Counted from the stretch's first letter, positions 1-6,579 are shown. The stretch: 6,716 nucleotides of DNA from CAYZMH01 sp964479445 (GCA_964479445.1 CAYZMH010000129.1:1-6716), one strand, 5' to 3'. Numbers and translations: made by a program. Notes: generated by a model from the letters alone, not told the origin.

Positions 1-100
1 CGTCCCTGCGTCCTCTGCGTGCCAAAATCGTCCTGCAGAATAACTGCGTCCCAGCGCCTCCGCGTGAACCAACCTCCGCGTGAAGTACCTCAGCGTGAAA
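1..100. repeat. Left copy of degenerate CTCCGCGTGAA-type repeat
   Basis: This stretch is a mosaic of short related words: CTGCGTCCTCTGCGTG at 7-22, TCCTGCAGAA at 31-40, CTCCGCGTGAACC at 58-70, ACCTCCGCGTGA at 73-84 and ACCTCAGCGTGAA at about 87-99. The words TCCTGCAGAAT, CTCCGCGTGAACC and ACCTCCGCGTGA recur in the same order and orientation at 6407-6508, so the two ends of the window carry the same family. It resembles the 'CTCTGCGTCTCTGCGTGAA' intergenic repeats seen in many environmental bacterial genomes; that resemblance is from memory. The only coding sequence within it is the last few codons of the minus-strand gene ending at 90. Confidence 0.75.
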
Positions 101-986
101 TCAGGTACTCGGTCACCGTCTCCGACGGCACCTCCAACCCCTCCGGAAAACGCTCCTGGTCCTGGTACAGTGTGCGCACTAACAACCTTTGCCGCGAAAC
201 CCCCTCCACTATAACACCTGTTAGCGGATCACACAGATAATCATAAGTTTGCTTGCCCCGGATATTCGTAAATACCCTATTTCTATCCATCGGTTCCTGC
301 ACTTCTTCCTCATCAATTACTCCAACTCCCTGAACCCTCCACTTTCCGGACGGAGTTGTCGTATAGTAAAAACTGTTTTCCTTGGTGAGGATGCGCTGAC
401 TAAACCAATGAGGTACCTGTTTGGTCACCGACCGTTCGGGCTCGACCGGATAAAGATTTAACATCATGTGGCACAGATTAAGAAAAGCCCCCCGGCCAAA
501 TGCATCTTTTACCGTCTTGGTAACCAGTTCCTTCTCCTCCTGATTCCCGTTGAGATGCTCTGCCACCTGGTCAATATACCGGTCAAGCGAATCAACCTCC
601 AGCGGATCCCCGTAAACACTCATCTTCAGGGTAAATACCAGCACCTCCAGGCTGTCTGTAAGACTCGTAAGCAACGGACGATGTCCCGATTCAGAATTCA
701 GTGAAAGATCCAGCGATGTAGAAAACAGGGTGAGACCGGGATCCCGGTATCGACACTCCAGCAGGTAGTTGCCCAGGCTGTCCTGCCCTGCAACCCTGAA
801 ATCAACTTTTGTCTGCACATCCAGGCTTACATTGCGCGCATGAAACCGGGATTCCGATGAACTGTTTTGAATGATCTGGATATCGAGGGTGAACTCCTCA
901 CCGGGTGCAAGATTGTACCTATAGGGATACATTCCGTAACCCGAAATGGATAAGAAAAGAAGTATGAGTATCGGCAGAAGACGCAT
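90..986 (-). CDS. Secreted DUF6263-like protein of unknown function
   Basis: This encodes a 298-residue exported protein. The chosen ATG at 986 gives a classical signal peptide (MRLLPILILLFLSISGYG) with no lipobox Cys, so release into the periplasm or surface is expected. A GTG 54 nt upstream (1040) is in frame but would put a polar extension before the signal and overlap the preceding gene, so it is not preferred. The mature start YRYNLAPGEEFTLDIQ, the repeated beta-strand-like segments and the late DPLTGVIVEGVSRQ segment resemble the Bacteroidota family DUF6263, whose function is unknown. That assignment is by eye and moderate. The gene starts 32 nt after the DNA alkylation repair gene, so the two are probably cotranscribed. 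Its last codons and TGA stop fall within the repeat at the left edge, so the C-terminus (ending LISR) may have been altered by repeat insertion. Confidence 0.8.
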   Translation of the reverse strand: MRLLPILILLFLSISGYGMYPYRYNLAPGEEFTLDIQIIQNSSSESRFHARNVSLDVQTKVDFRVAGQDSLGNYLLECRYRDPGLTLFSTSLDLSLNSESGHRPLLTSLTDSLEVLVFTLKMSVYGDPLEVDSLDRYIDQVAEHLNGNQEEKELVTKTVKDAFGRGAFLNLCHMMLNLYPVEPERSVTKQVPHWFSQRILTKENSFYYTTTPSGKWRVQGVGVIDEEEVQEPMDRNRVFTNIRGKQTYDYLCDPLTGVIVEGVSRQRLLVRTLYQDQERFPEGLEVPSETVTEYLISR

Positions 987-1018
987 GGAAATAGTGTTTC
1001 CATAAAGATAGAAATTGT

Positions 1019-1723
1019 TCAGGAGAGTGACTGGTACCACTTCTTCCTTTTTGCAATTCTCCGGATCTCATGAACCGCATCATACGTTTTGCAGGCCGTT
1101 TCACCATGATCAACCTCCACCTCCCCGATTCGCTTGGCCGATTCCATGGCTCGCTCACACAGCCCCTGCGACTGTGTTCCAATCATAATCAGGGTGTTAT
1201 TCATCCCTTCCCGGGTCCGGTTGGGAGCCTCGTCAATCTCAGATTCGATCTTGCCCACTATCTTCTCCAGGTCGGTCTCTACCGGCAGTTTGTTTTTTAA
1301 CCGCATGGCTATCACCATAAAACCACATCGCTTAACAAACTCCTCGCGTCGATCCATCCACTCCTCCGATAATTGCTTATAAAATGGGGAATAACTAACC
1401 GACTCGGCAAATTTGTCGGCAACCACATAATAATCTACTTCCATGACCATCCGCTCCAGTATCGCACGATCGAAACGTTCAGACTCAAAAATCATACACG
1501 CAAGCGTTCGGGCATCCGTATTTCCGGTCTCCCACAACCTGAGTCCCAGCTGGTGATGTACCCCCTTGCGACCTTCTGGCGAAACCACCTGTTTTTTTAG
1601 CTTGAGCAGGTTCGCAAAACTTACCCCGTAAAGATTATCACCCGCTCCATGTTTTTTGTACACTTTCCGGTTCTGCTCTGTGCCTAATAATTGCAGCTGA
1701 TTGATGATGTGAGCCAATTCCAT
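1019..1723 (-). CDS. DNA alkylation repair protein (AlkD-like HEAT-repeat family)
   Basis: The product is a 234-residue cytoplasmic, all-helical protein without a signal peptide. It matches the DNA_alkylation family (PF08713), whose best-known member AlkD is a DNA glycosylase that removes N3- and N7-alkylated purines using HEAT-like repeats. Family hallmarks are seen in order: G-T-E-Q-N-R-K near residues 14-20, HGAGDNLYGVSF near 25-36, LWETGNTDAR near 64-73, APNRTREGMNN at 166-176 and VEVDHGETACKT at 202-213. The length is normal for this subgroup. I did not confirm AlkD's catalytic Asp and Trp residues by alignment, and members of this subgroup are largely uncharacterised, so glycosylase activity is family inference. 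The ATG at 1723 follows an AT-rich stretch with no strong Shine-Dalgarno. The gene diverges from the sulfatase homologue and heads a two-gene unit. Confidence 0.87.
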   Translation of the reverse strand: MELAHIINQLQLLGTEQNRKVYKKHGAGDNLYGVSFANLLKLKKQVVSPEGRKGVHHQLGLRLWETGNTDARTLACMIFESERFDRAILERMVMEVDYYVVADKFAESVSYSPFYKQLSEEWMDRREEFVKRCGFMVIAMRLKNKLPVETDLEKIVGKIESEIDEAPNRTREGMNNTLIMIGTQSQGLCERAMESAKRIGEVEVDHGETACKTYDAVHEIRRIAKRKKWYQSLS

Positions 1724-1860
1724 ATCCGCTTAACAAATACGTTTATAGGTTTGTTAGGTTACACCGGTTTTTTAACAATTGTAGCATTTCAAGGGATTCG
1801 CCTGGTCCTCTTCCCATATCAGGGAGGATTTTGTATATTCGGAACGAAAATCTCCGGCAA
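1724..1860. other. Divergent intergenic region between repair operon and sulfatase homologue
   Basis: These 137 bp separate the minus-strand repair gene from the plus-strand sulfatase homologue and must hold promoters for both directions. On the plus strand TATATTCG at 1834-1841 resembles the Bacteroidota -7 box. On the minus strand I found only imperfect matches, for example TACAATTG (complement of 1776-1783), with no TTG at the right spacing. A TTG at 1831 extends the sulfatase frame upstream and sits just after AGGGAGG, but the signal peptide argues for the ATG at 1861. Confidence 0.5.
1834..1841 (+). promoter_or_regulatory. Possible -7 promoter box of the sulfatase homologue
   Basis: TATATTCG differs from the Bacteroidota -7 consensus TAnnTTTG at one base and lies 19 nt before the ATG at 1861. 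It follows GGATTTTG (1826-1833); the same arrangement, GGATTTTAG then TATATTAG, precedes the GH31 homologue. No clear TTG -33 element is present at 19-23 nt upstream, so confidence is low. Confidence 0.35.
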
Positions 1861-3678
1861 ATGAGAAACATCATCGCACGATCCCTGCTCCCCCTGGTGA
1901 TATCAATGCTCGTTATATCCTGTAGCGATGCACGAAAAGACCAGGTCAATTTTGTCATTATTCAGCTTGACGACCTGGGATATGATGATCTTGGGATTCA
2001 TGGAAATACCCTGGTTGAAACGCCTAACATCGATTCACTCGGACACCGTTCCATGCGTTTTAACCAATTCTATGTCAACCCCCTTGGTGCACCTACCCGT
2101 GCATCCCTGCTAACCGGACGACACTTCCTGCGTACCGGGGTCTCCCATGTGCGTGGGAAAAATGATTTACTGAACCGAAACGAGACCACATTTGCTGAAC
2201 GACTCAGCCACGCAGGTTATGCCACCGGGATGTGGGGGAAATGGCAGAGCGGTCATGCCCCGGGCTACTATCCATGGGAGCGGGGATTTGATGAAGCCTA
2301 TATGGCAAACCTCTCTAAGCATCACAACAGCACCGGATGGTTTAACGGCCAACCGGTGGAACATAACAGGTGGGCCGACCAGGTAATTGCCGGTTATGCC
2401 ATTGACTTTATCAGCCGGAACAGGGATACACCCTTCCTTGCATACCTCTCCTTTCTATCCCCTCATGCACCACTGGAAGCTCCCGATAGCCTGGTAAAAA
2501 AGTATACCGGAAAAGGACTCTCGGTCAACCTGGCTGCACTTTACGGAATGGTCGAGCATTCCGACCATTATATCGGGAAAGTGATACAAGCCATCGATAC
2601 CATGGAACTGACAGAAAAGACCATGATCCTCTTTTTGAGCGACAATGGTCCGGCTGTGCTGGATGAAGATCTTTCCGATGAAGACCGTGCCATCCGAGGC
2701 GTTAACAAACTGAAAGGGCATAAGGGCAATATCTGGGAAAATGGGGTGAAATCCCCTCTTTTTGTGCACTGGCAGGGCGTAACCCAACCTGTTATCAGCT
2801 ATGAGCTGGTGGATGTGACCGATATTTATCCCACCCTGCTCTCCTTTGCCGGTATTGCTCACCCCGACTCATTGCCTCCCCTGGATGGTGAACCATTCTG
2901 CGAACTGGTCCGGTGCGGAACGGTATCCGAACGAAATAAGATCTCATACAATTACTCAGGCCAGGACAGACTACATGAACCGATCCACCGGACATCCCAA
3001 GGAGTGCCGGATGAATACCGCCCGATGGCAGCAGGCAGTAAAGCGGAACAGACCCGCCACGAACAGGTGATATCGGTTCGCAGAGGTACCTTTAAGCTGA
3101 TGCATAACCCGGATCCCTCCCGTTCCCCGGCAAAACCTGTTGATGGATATGTCCTGGTAGATGTACTGGCAGATCCCACAGAGGAGTATAACCTCTATGA
3201 ACAACTGCCGGAAACGGCCAGGGAATTGAAATCCCTCCTGCAAGGGTGGTGGCAATCCATTATCCTTGAACCGGGATCATTCAATGCCCCTACCTTTAGT
3301 GTGGGAGGAACGGATGAACCGGTAACTACCGTTCCGGCAAAAGCTCCATACAGAACCGGAACCAATAATAAATCTGCATCCAGCCGGCCTGTTAACCGGA
3401 CCCGGCCAGGGGATTTTGCAGAGTACCGGGTCAATGTCAAAACCCCCGGAACGTACCTGGTAACCCTGATTTTTGAGGGCGATCCATCAGGTGCGGAAAT
3501 ACGCATCTCTTCGGGTGAAAAGTCGGTCAGCAATGTGCTCACATCATCCGGGGAATCGCTAATGGGGTACCTTGAACTGAACCGCAGGGATACTCTCCTT
3601 CGTATTGAACTGATTAAAAACGGGGGAGACGAGCGTGCTTTTGAAAAATTGCATGCCGTCGAGTTGCAAAAACAGTGA
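1861..3678 (+). CDS. Lipoprotein S1-type sulfatase homologue, likely catalytically inactive
   Basis: This encodes a 605-residue protein. Residues 1-21 are a lipoprotein signal (LVISC lipobox, Cys21 at 1921-1923), so it is probably an anchored envelope protein; the ATG at 1861 is chosen because it gives this signal. Residues about 28-470 are a formylglycine sulfatase fold. Expected Ca2+ ligands remain (Asp37, Asp38 in LDDLGY; Asp261, Asn262 in SDNGP), as do likely sulfate contacts (Arg80, Lys127, His202 in SPHAP, Lys288). The C/S-x-P-x-R signature instead reads GAPTR, so the residue converted to formylglycine is Gly76 (GGT, 2086-2088). The GKWHLG motif reads GKWQSG, so the catalytic His is Gln129 (CAG, 2245-2247). 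Without formylglycine, sulfate ester hydrolysis by the known mechanism is not possible. Residues about 495-605 form a beta-rich, CBM6-like tail with GDFAEYRV at 517-524. Sulfated-glycan binding is a plausible remaining role, but that is inference. Confidence 0.9.
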   Translation: MRNIIARSLLPLVISMLVISCSDARKDQVNFVIIQLDDLGYDDLGIHGNTLVETPNIDSLGHRSMRFNQFYVNPLGAPTRASLLTGRHFLRTGVSHVRGKNDLLNRNETTFAERLSHAGYATGMWGKWQSGHAPGYYPWERGFDEAYMANLSKHHNSTGWFNGQPVEHNRWADQVIAGYAIDFISRNRDTPFLAYLSFLSPHAPLEAPDSLVKKYTGKGLSVNLAALYGMVEHSDHYIGKVIQAIDTMELTEKTMILFLSDNGPAVLDEDLSDEDRAIRGVNKLKGHKGNIWENGVKSPLFVHWQGVTQPVISYELVDVTDIYPTLLSFAGIAHPDSLPPLDGEPFCELVRCGTVSERNKISYNYSGQDRLHEPIHRTSQGVPDEYRPMAAGSKAEQTRHEQVISVRRGTFKLMHNPDPSRSPAKPVDGYVLVDVLADPTEEYNLYEQLPETARELKSLLQGWWQSIILEPGSFNAPTFSVGGTDEPVTTVPAKAPYRTGTNNKSASSRPVNRTRPGDFAEYRVNVKTPGTYLVTLIFEGDPSGAEIRISSGEKSVSNVLTSSGESLMGYLELNRRDTLLRIELIKNGGDERAFEKLHAVELQKQ

Positions 3679-3789
3679 ATCACCCGGGCAAATTGTCCCT
3701 GCCATGCTCCAGATCACTTTTCCAATATAAAAAGGCATGAAAAACCCCTGTTACTTGATTATCATAAACCCGGGATCAAGCATCGGTAC

Positions 3790-3814
3790 CCGGTTCATCC
3801 TGTTCCGGTTCATC
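3790..3814 (+). repeat. Direct repeat CCGGTTCATC, 15-bp period
   Basis: CCGGTTCATC occurs at 3790-3799 and again at 3805-3814, separated by CTGTT. It lies 20-44 bp upstream of the TATATTAG box and could be a tandem operator for the GH31 homologue. It also resembles the 'TTCATCCTGTTCATCCTG' intergenic repeats of environmental bacteria, so it may be repeat debris. Confidence 0.5.
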
Positions 3815-3833
3815 AGGATTTCATGGATTTTAG

Positions 3834-3841
3834 TATATTAG
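3834..3841 (+). promoter_or_regulatory. Possible -7 promoter box of the GH31 homologue
   Basis: TATATTAG matches the Bacteroidota TAnnTTTG box except at one base, is preceded by GGATTTTAG, and lies 24 nt before the ATG at 3866. No TTG is found at the ideal -33 spacing; a TTC at 3809-3811 is the nearest. The resemblance to the box upstream of the sulfatase homologue (1826-1841) is the main support. Confidence 0.35.
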
Positions 3842-3865
3842 CAGTTGCCGCTTAAACCCAGGATA

Positions 3866-6343
3866 ATGAAACCAGTGACACTCCTTTCTTTGATCTTTTC
3901 CCTCGCATTGTTTCAGTACTCCTGCACATCCTTCGAAGATAAAACATTTTCTTTCGAACGGGAAGACCGGGTGGTCAATGTGACGGACGGGAAAACTACC
4001 ATCCGTGTGGCAGTGATTACAGGAGATATCGTGCGGGTAGACTACCTTGAGGGAAGCGTAACTGATTTTAAAAGAGATACTTCATGGTTTGTAACTAAAA
4101 AATCGGTGAATGCCAGGTTTCGGATACGCCAAACAGGGGAGGAGTTGCTAGTCCATACGAACCGGCTGGTGGTGGAAGTCACAAAGGAGCCCTTCGCAGC
4201 CCACTTTCTGGATACCGAGGGAAACCCATTGCTCACCAGTACGCGGAGGGTGCAATTTGATAGCATAACCACACGGGCCTGGTTTGAAGCAACTCCCGGT
4301 GATCGCTTTTATGGCATGGGACAGAAAAGCATCAATGTGAACCGCAGGGGGTATTCGTTTCGGTCCTGTAACCAGCATGTTCAGGGATATATGCATCCCT
4401 CCGCCACCATGCAGGTCAATATCCCCTACGTCTACTCACCCCGGGGATGGGGTGTGTTGTTTGATAACCCGTGGACCGGCTACTTTGATATGGCTCAGGC
4501 CAATCCCGATGAATGGTTCTACCGTACCGACGGGGGAGAGTTCTCCTTTTATGTGGTCCACCGCGATACCCCGCAGGGATTGCTGCGTGGTTATTATGAC
4601 CTTACCGGTTATGTTCCGATGTTCCCGAAATGGACACTTGGACTCCTTCAGGGTACATGCGCTACCGAAAAAGATTCCCGGGTCTGTCGCACCATATCAG
4701 GCTATCGCGAAAAAGACCTCCCCCTCGATGCCATCATTCTTGATGCAAACTACTTCGGGGGATACAAAAAGGGCATTCCAGGTAACTCCTTAAATTTCAG
4801 CCGAATGTATGAGTGCCTCCCCGATAGCCGGCATTGCCTCGATACCCTTAATACCCTGGAAATCAAGACCATCACCAATAATGACCCCTTCATCAACCTG
4901 GCATCGGAGAGTTACGAGTACCTGGAAGAGAAAGGCTGGCTTGTCAGCCGGAACGACCACTCTGATCCCCACATCTTTTCACCTTTCCCGGCGGAGAGCA
5001 CCTCCCTGTTAGATATTACACATCCCGAAGCACAGGACTGGCTGTGGTCCAGGTTGAAAAAGAGCGTCAGTAAAGGGGTGGACGGACTCAGCATCGGTCC
5101 TGGCGAACCAGAACAACCTATCCCGGATATCCGGTTCCATATGGGCCCCGCAAAAAAAGTGAATAACCTCTACAGCCACATTTTCGCCAGGGTAATATGG
5201 GAGGGATACCAGACAGACTTCCCCGATAAACGTGTATTTCATCTTACCCGCTCTGCCACAGCAGGTACTCAGCGTTACGGGACCATGGCCTGGTCGGGGA
5301 ATGCCTCAAAAACATGGAATGCCCTCAAATTGCAGGTTCCTATGTTGATCGGAACAGCTACTTCGGGAATGCCGCACTTTGCTTCCGGTATCGGGGGCTT
5401 TTCCAATGCAAACGAGCGAAGGGACGGCGAGCCCATCCTTACCAGTTTTGACCGACAGGGTCTTACCAACCCTGAGTTGTACACCCGCTGGTTTCAGTTC
5501 GGAACCTTCTCACCGGCGCTTATTTCTCAATGCGCAGATAAGCAACGCCTTGAATCGCTCGCGATTGATGAGCAAACCGAGCGGATCACCTCACGGTATC
5601 TGGAATACCGCTACCGGCTGGTTCCGTTCCTCTATAGTTATATGTATAAAACAGCCATGACAGGCGAGGGACTTATCCGCCCAATGTTTTTAATGTTTGA
5701 ACAGCAAGAAGCCCATGGCAAAGATTATCAGTACATGTTCGGTAAGGAGATGCTCGTGGCACCCGTCCTGGAAGAGGGGGCACGGGAAGTGGAAGTCTGG
5801 CTTCCGGAACTGGAAAACAACCGGGGATGGATCGATTTGCACTCGGGGAAGAAATTTGAAGGCGGACAAACCCTTGAAGTCAGCGCTCCCCTGGATGAGA
5901 TTCCGGTGTTTGTACATCAACCCTCCCTGTTTCCACTGGGAAAGGTCAAACCCCACATTGAAGCCTCTCCCGATGATACCCTCACCCTGATGGTCTACCC
6001 GGGCGGAAAAGCTATCTTCGACCTCTATGAGGATGATGGAACCAGCAACGATTACCGGAAAGGAAAATTCGCCGTCACCAGCCTGCGAACCACTACCAAT
6101 AGCGATGAACTGAGAATCCGGATCAATGCCGCCAACGGCCAGTTCGGGCAATTGCTCCAAAAACGCTACTGGATTATCAAAGTCCACCTGCTCAGTGACT
6201 TTAATCAACTGCTGCTGAACAATAAGGAAGTCACAAAAGATCACTACTCCTACGACGAAGAAACTCAAATCCTCACCTTCAGCACATGGTACCCCGTCAA
6301 AGAAACCCTCAAACTTACCATCACCAACCCATCCATCCGCTAA
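3866..6343 (+). CDS. Lipoprotein GH31 alpha-glucosidase-like protein, catalytic residues lost
   Basis: This encodes an 825-residue protein. The ATG at 3866 gives a signal peptide ending FQYSC (Cys20), an imperfect but acceptable lipobox; the in-frame TTG at 3845 only adds seven residues. The GH31 domains are in order: an N-terminal beta-sandwich (about 25-245, GDRFYGMG at 145-152), a TIM barrel (about 245-585), a C-terminal beta domain (about 585-700, GKEMLVAPV) and a DUF5110-like domain (FDLYEDDG at 718-725). Conserved scaffold residues remain: Asp293 in LDANYFG, LLDITHPEA, GVDG, RSATAGTQRYG (Arg470). The active site does not. The DMNE-type motif reads GPGE, so the nucleophile Asp is Gly411 (GGT, 5096-5098). 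WSGD reads WSGN, so the acid/base is Asn479 (AAT, 5300-5302). DIGGF reads GIGGF (Gly508), and the RxH motif reads I-S-Q (Ile553, Gln555). Retaining glycosidase chemistry should be impossible, so a glycan-binding, structural or unknown role is inferred. Confidence 0.92.
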   Translation: MKPVTLLSLIFSLALFQYSCTSFEDKTFSFEREDRVVNVTDGKTTIRVAVITGDIVRVDYLEGSVTDFKRDTSWFVTKKSVNARFRIRQTGEELLVHTNRLVVEVTKEPFAAHFLDTEGNPLLTSTRRVQFDSITTRAWFEATPGDRFYGMGQKSINVNRRGYSFRSCNQHVQGYMHPSATMQVNIPYVYSPRGWGVLFDNPWTGYFDMAQANPDEWFYRTDGGEFSFYVVHRDTPQGLLRGYYDLTGYVPMFPKWTLGLLQGTCATEKDSRVCRTISGYREKDLPLDAIILDANYFGGYKKGIPGNSLNFSRMYECLPDSRHCLDTLNTLEIKTITNNDPFINLASESYEYLEEKGWLVSRNDHSDPHIFSPFPAESTSLLDITHPEAQDWLWSRLKKSVSKGVDGLSIGPGEPEQPIPDIRFHMGPAKKVNNLYSHIFARVIWEGYQTDFPDKRVFHLTRSATAGTQRYGTMAWSGNASKTWNALKLQVPMLIGTATSGMPHFASGIGGFSNANERRDGEPILTSFDRQGLTNPELYTRWFQFGTFSPALISQCADKQRLESLAIDEQTERITSRYLEYRYRLVPFLYSYMYKTAMTGEGLIRPMFLMFEQQEAHGKDYQYMFGKEMLVAPVLEEGAREVEVWLPELENNRGWIDLHSGKKFEGGQTLEVSAPLDEIPVFVHQPSLFPLGKVKPHIEASPDDTLTLMVYPGGKAIFDLYEDDGTSNDYRKGKFAVTSLRTTTNSDELRIRINAANGQFGQLLQKRYWIIKVHLLSDFNQLLLNNKEVTKDHYSYDEETQILTFSTWYPVKETLKLTITNPSIR

Positions 6344-6539
6344 CCCCTCACCAACATCTGCGCCTCAACCGTGCTGCCATTCACCTGCGTCTCGGCGCCT
6401 CAACCATCCTGCAGAATCACTGTTCTCTGCCCCTCAACCGTCCTGCCATTTACCTGCGTCTCCGCGTGAACCAAAACCGCGTTCCTGCTTGAAAATACCT
6501 CCGCGTGATGCCAACCCTCCGCTCTTTCAGATGATTGTT
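6344..6539. other. Intergenic repeat-bearing region after the GH31 homologue
   Basis: No gene is supported here. Most of the stretch is the repeat array described separately. An open frame on the plus strand across 6286-6492 is only the repeat read in another frame. I found no strong hairpin followed by a T-tract that would end GH31 transcription. Confidence 0.6.
6363..6508. repeat. Right copy of the repeat family: tandem units of about 35 bp
   Basis: Three head-to-tail units are visible. Unit 1 is 6363-6397, unit 2 is 6398-6431 and unit 3 is 6432-6466; each begins CCTCAACC. Units 1 and 3 match at 32 of 35 positions (counted by eye). Unit 2 is more diverged and carries TCCTGCAGAAT, also present at 31-41. 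The array ends with CTCCGCGTGAACC (6460-6472) and ACCTCCGCGTGA (6498-6509), words repeated at the left edge in the same order. There are no constant repeats with unique spacers of CRISPR type. Confidence 0.75.
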
Positions 6540-6557
6540 TTGTTATTCCTATAACAA
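6540..6557. promoter_or_regulatory. Inverted repeat TTGTTAT-TCCT-ATAACAA, possible operator
   Basis: A perfect 7-bp inverted repeat with a 4-bp centre overlaps the -33 TTG and most of the promoter spacer. A repressor or activator bound here would directly control the promoter. As RNA it would be a weak AT-rich hairpin without a following T-tract, so a terminator is less likely. Confidence 0.45.
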
Positions 6558-6569
6558 TTCGTATTTTTG
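6540..6569 (+). promoter_or_regulatory. Consensus Bacteroidota promoter TTG-N19-TAnnTTTG
   Basis: TTG at 6540-6542 is followed after exactly 19 bases by TATTTTTG at 6562-6569. This fits the TTG (-33) and TAnnTTTG (-7) elements of the Bacteroidota housekeeping sigma factor with no mismatch. Transcription would start near 6574-6580 and run rightward off the window. It is the best promoter in the window and indicates that the region beyond the repeats belongs to a new transcription unit. Confidence 0.7.
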
Positions 6570-6579
6570 TACCATCTGA

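Larger units (their letters stand above)
3679..3865 (+). other. Intergenic region between sulfatase and GH31 homologues
   Basis: These 187 bp contain no open frame of note and no convincing hairpin plus T-tract terminator. They hold a direct repeat of CCGGTTCATC (3790-3799 and 3805-3814) and a promoter-like box (3834-3841). The gap is long for simple coupling, so the GH31 homologue may have its own promoter in addition to readthrough from the sulfatase gene. Confidence 0.5.

Noticed and set aside
1038..1040. GTG as the start of the DUF6263-like gene
   Set aside because: It would overlap the upstream gene and place 18 residues before the signal peptide; the ATG at 986 is better supported.
1831..1833. 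TTG as the start of the sulfatase homologue, preceded by AGGGAGG
   Set aside because: It would add ten polar residues before the lipoprotein signal, and the spacing to AGGGAGG is very short. The ATG at 1861 gives a canonical signal peptide.
2455..2862. 135-residue minus-strand open frame inside the sulfatase homologue
   Set aside because: It is antisense to well-conserved sulfatase motifs and has no independent start context or family resemblance.
3679..3735. GGGCAAATTGTCCC considered as a terminator after the sulfatase homologue
   Set aside because: Only three G-C pairs form before mismatches, and no T-tract follows.
4377..4793. 138-residue plus-strand open frame in another frame of the GH31 gene
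   Set aside because: It is Pro/Ser/Arg-rich and fully inside a conserved coding region, so it is an out-of-frame artefact.
5690..6268. 192-residue open frame on the minus strand
   Set aside because: It lies antisense within the C-terminal domains of the clear GH31-family gene and resembles no family I know; it is a shadow of that gene's codon use.
6286..6492. 68-residue plus-strand open frame across the GH31 stop and the repeat
   Set aside because: The residues are translations of the tandem repeat and of the GH31 3' end in another frame; no signal of a real protein.
6363..6508. Tandem units considered as a CRISPR array
   Set aside because: The units abut without unique spacers, diverge from one another, and no cas gene is present.
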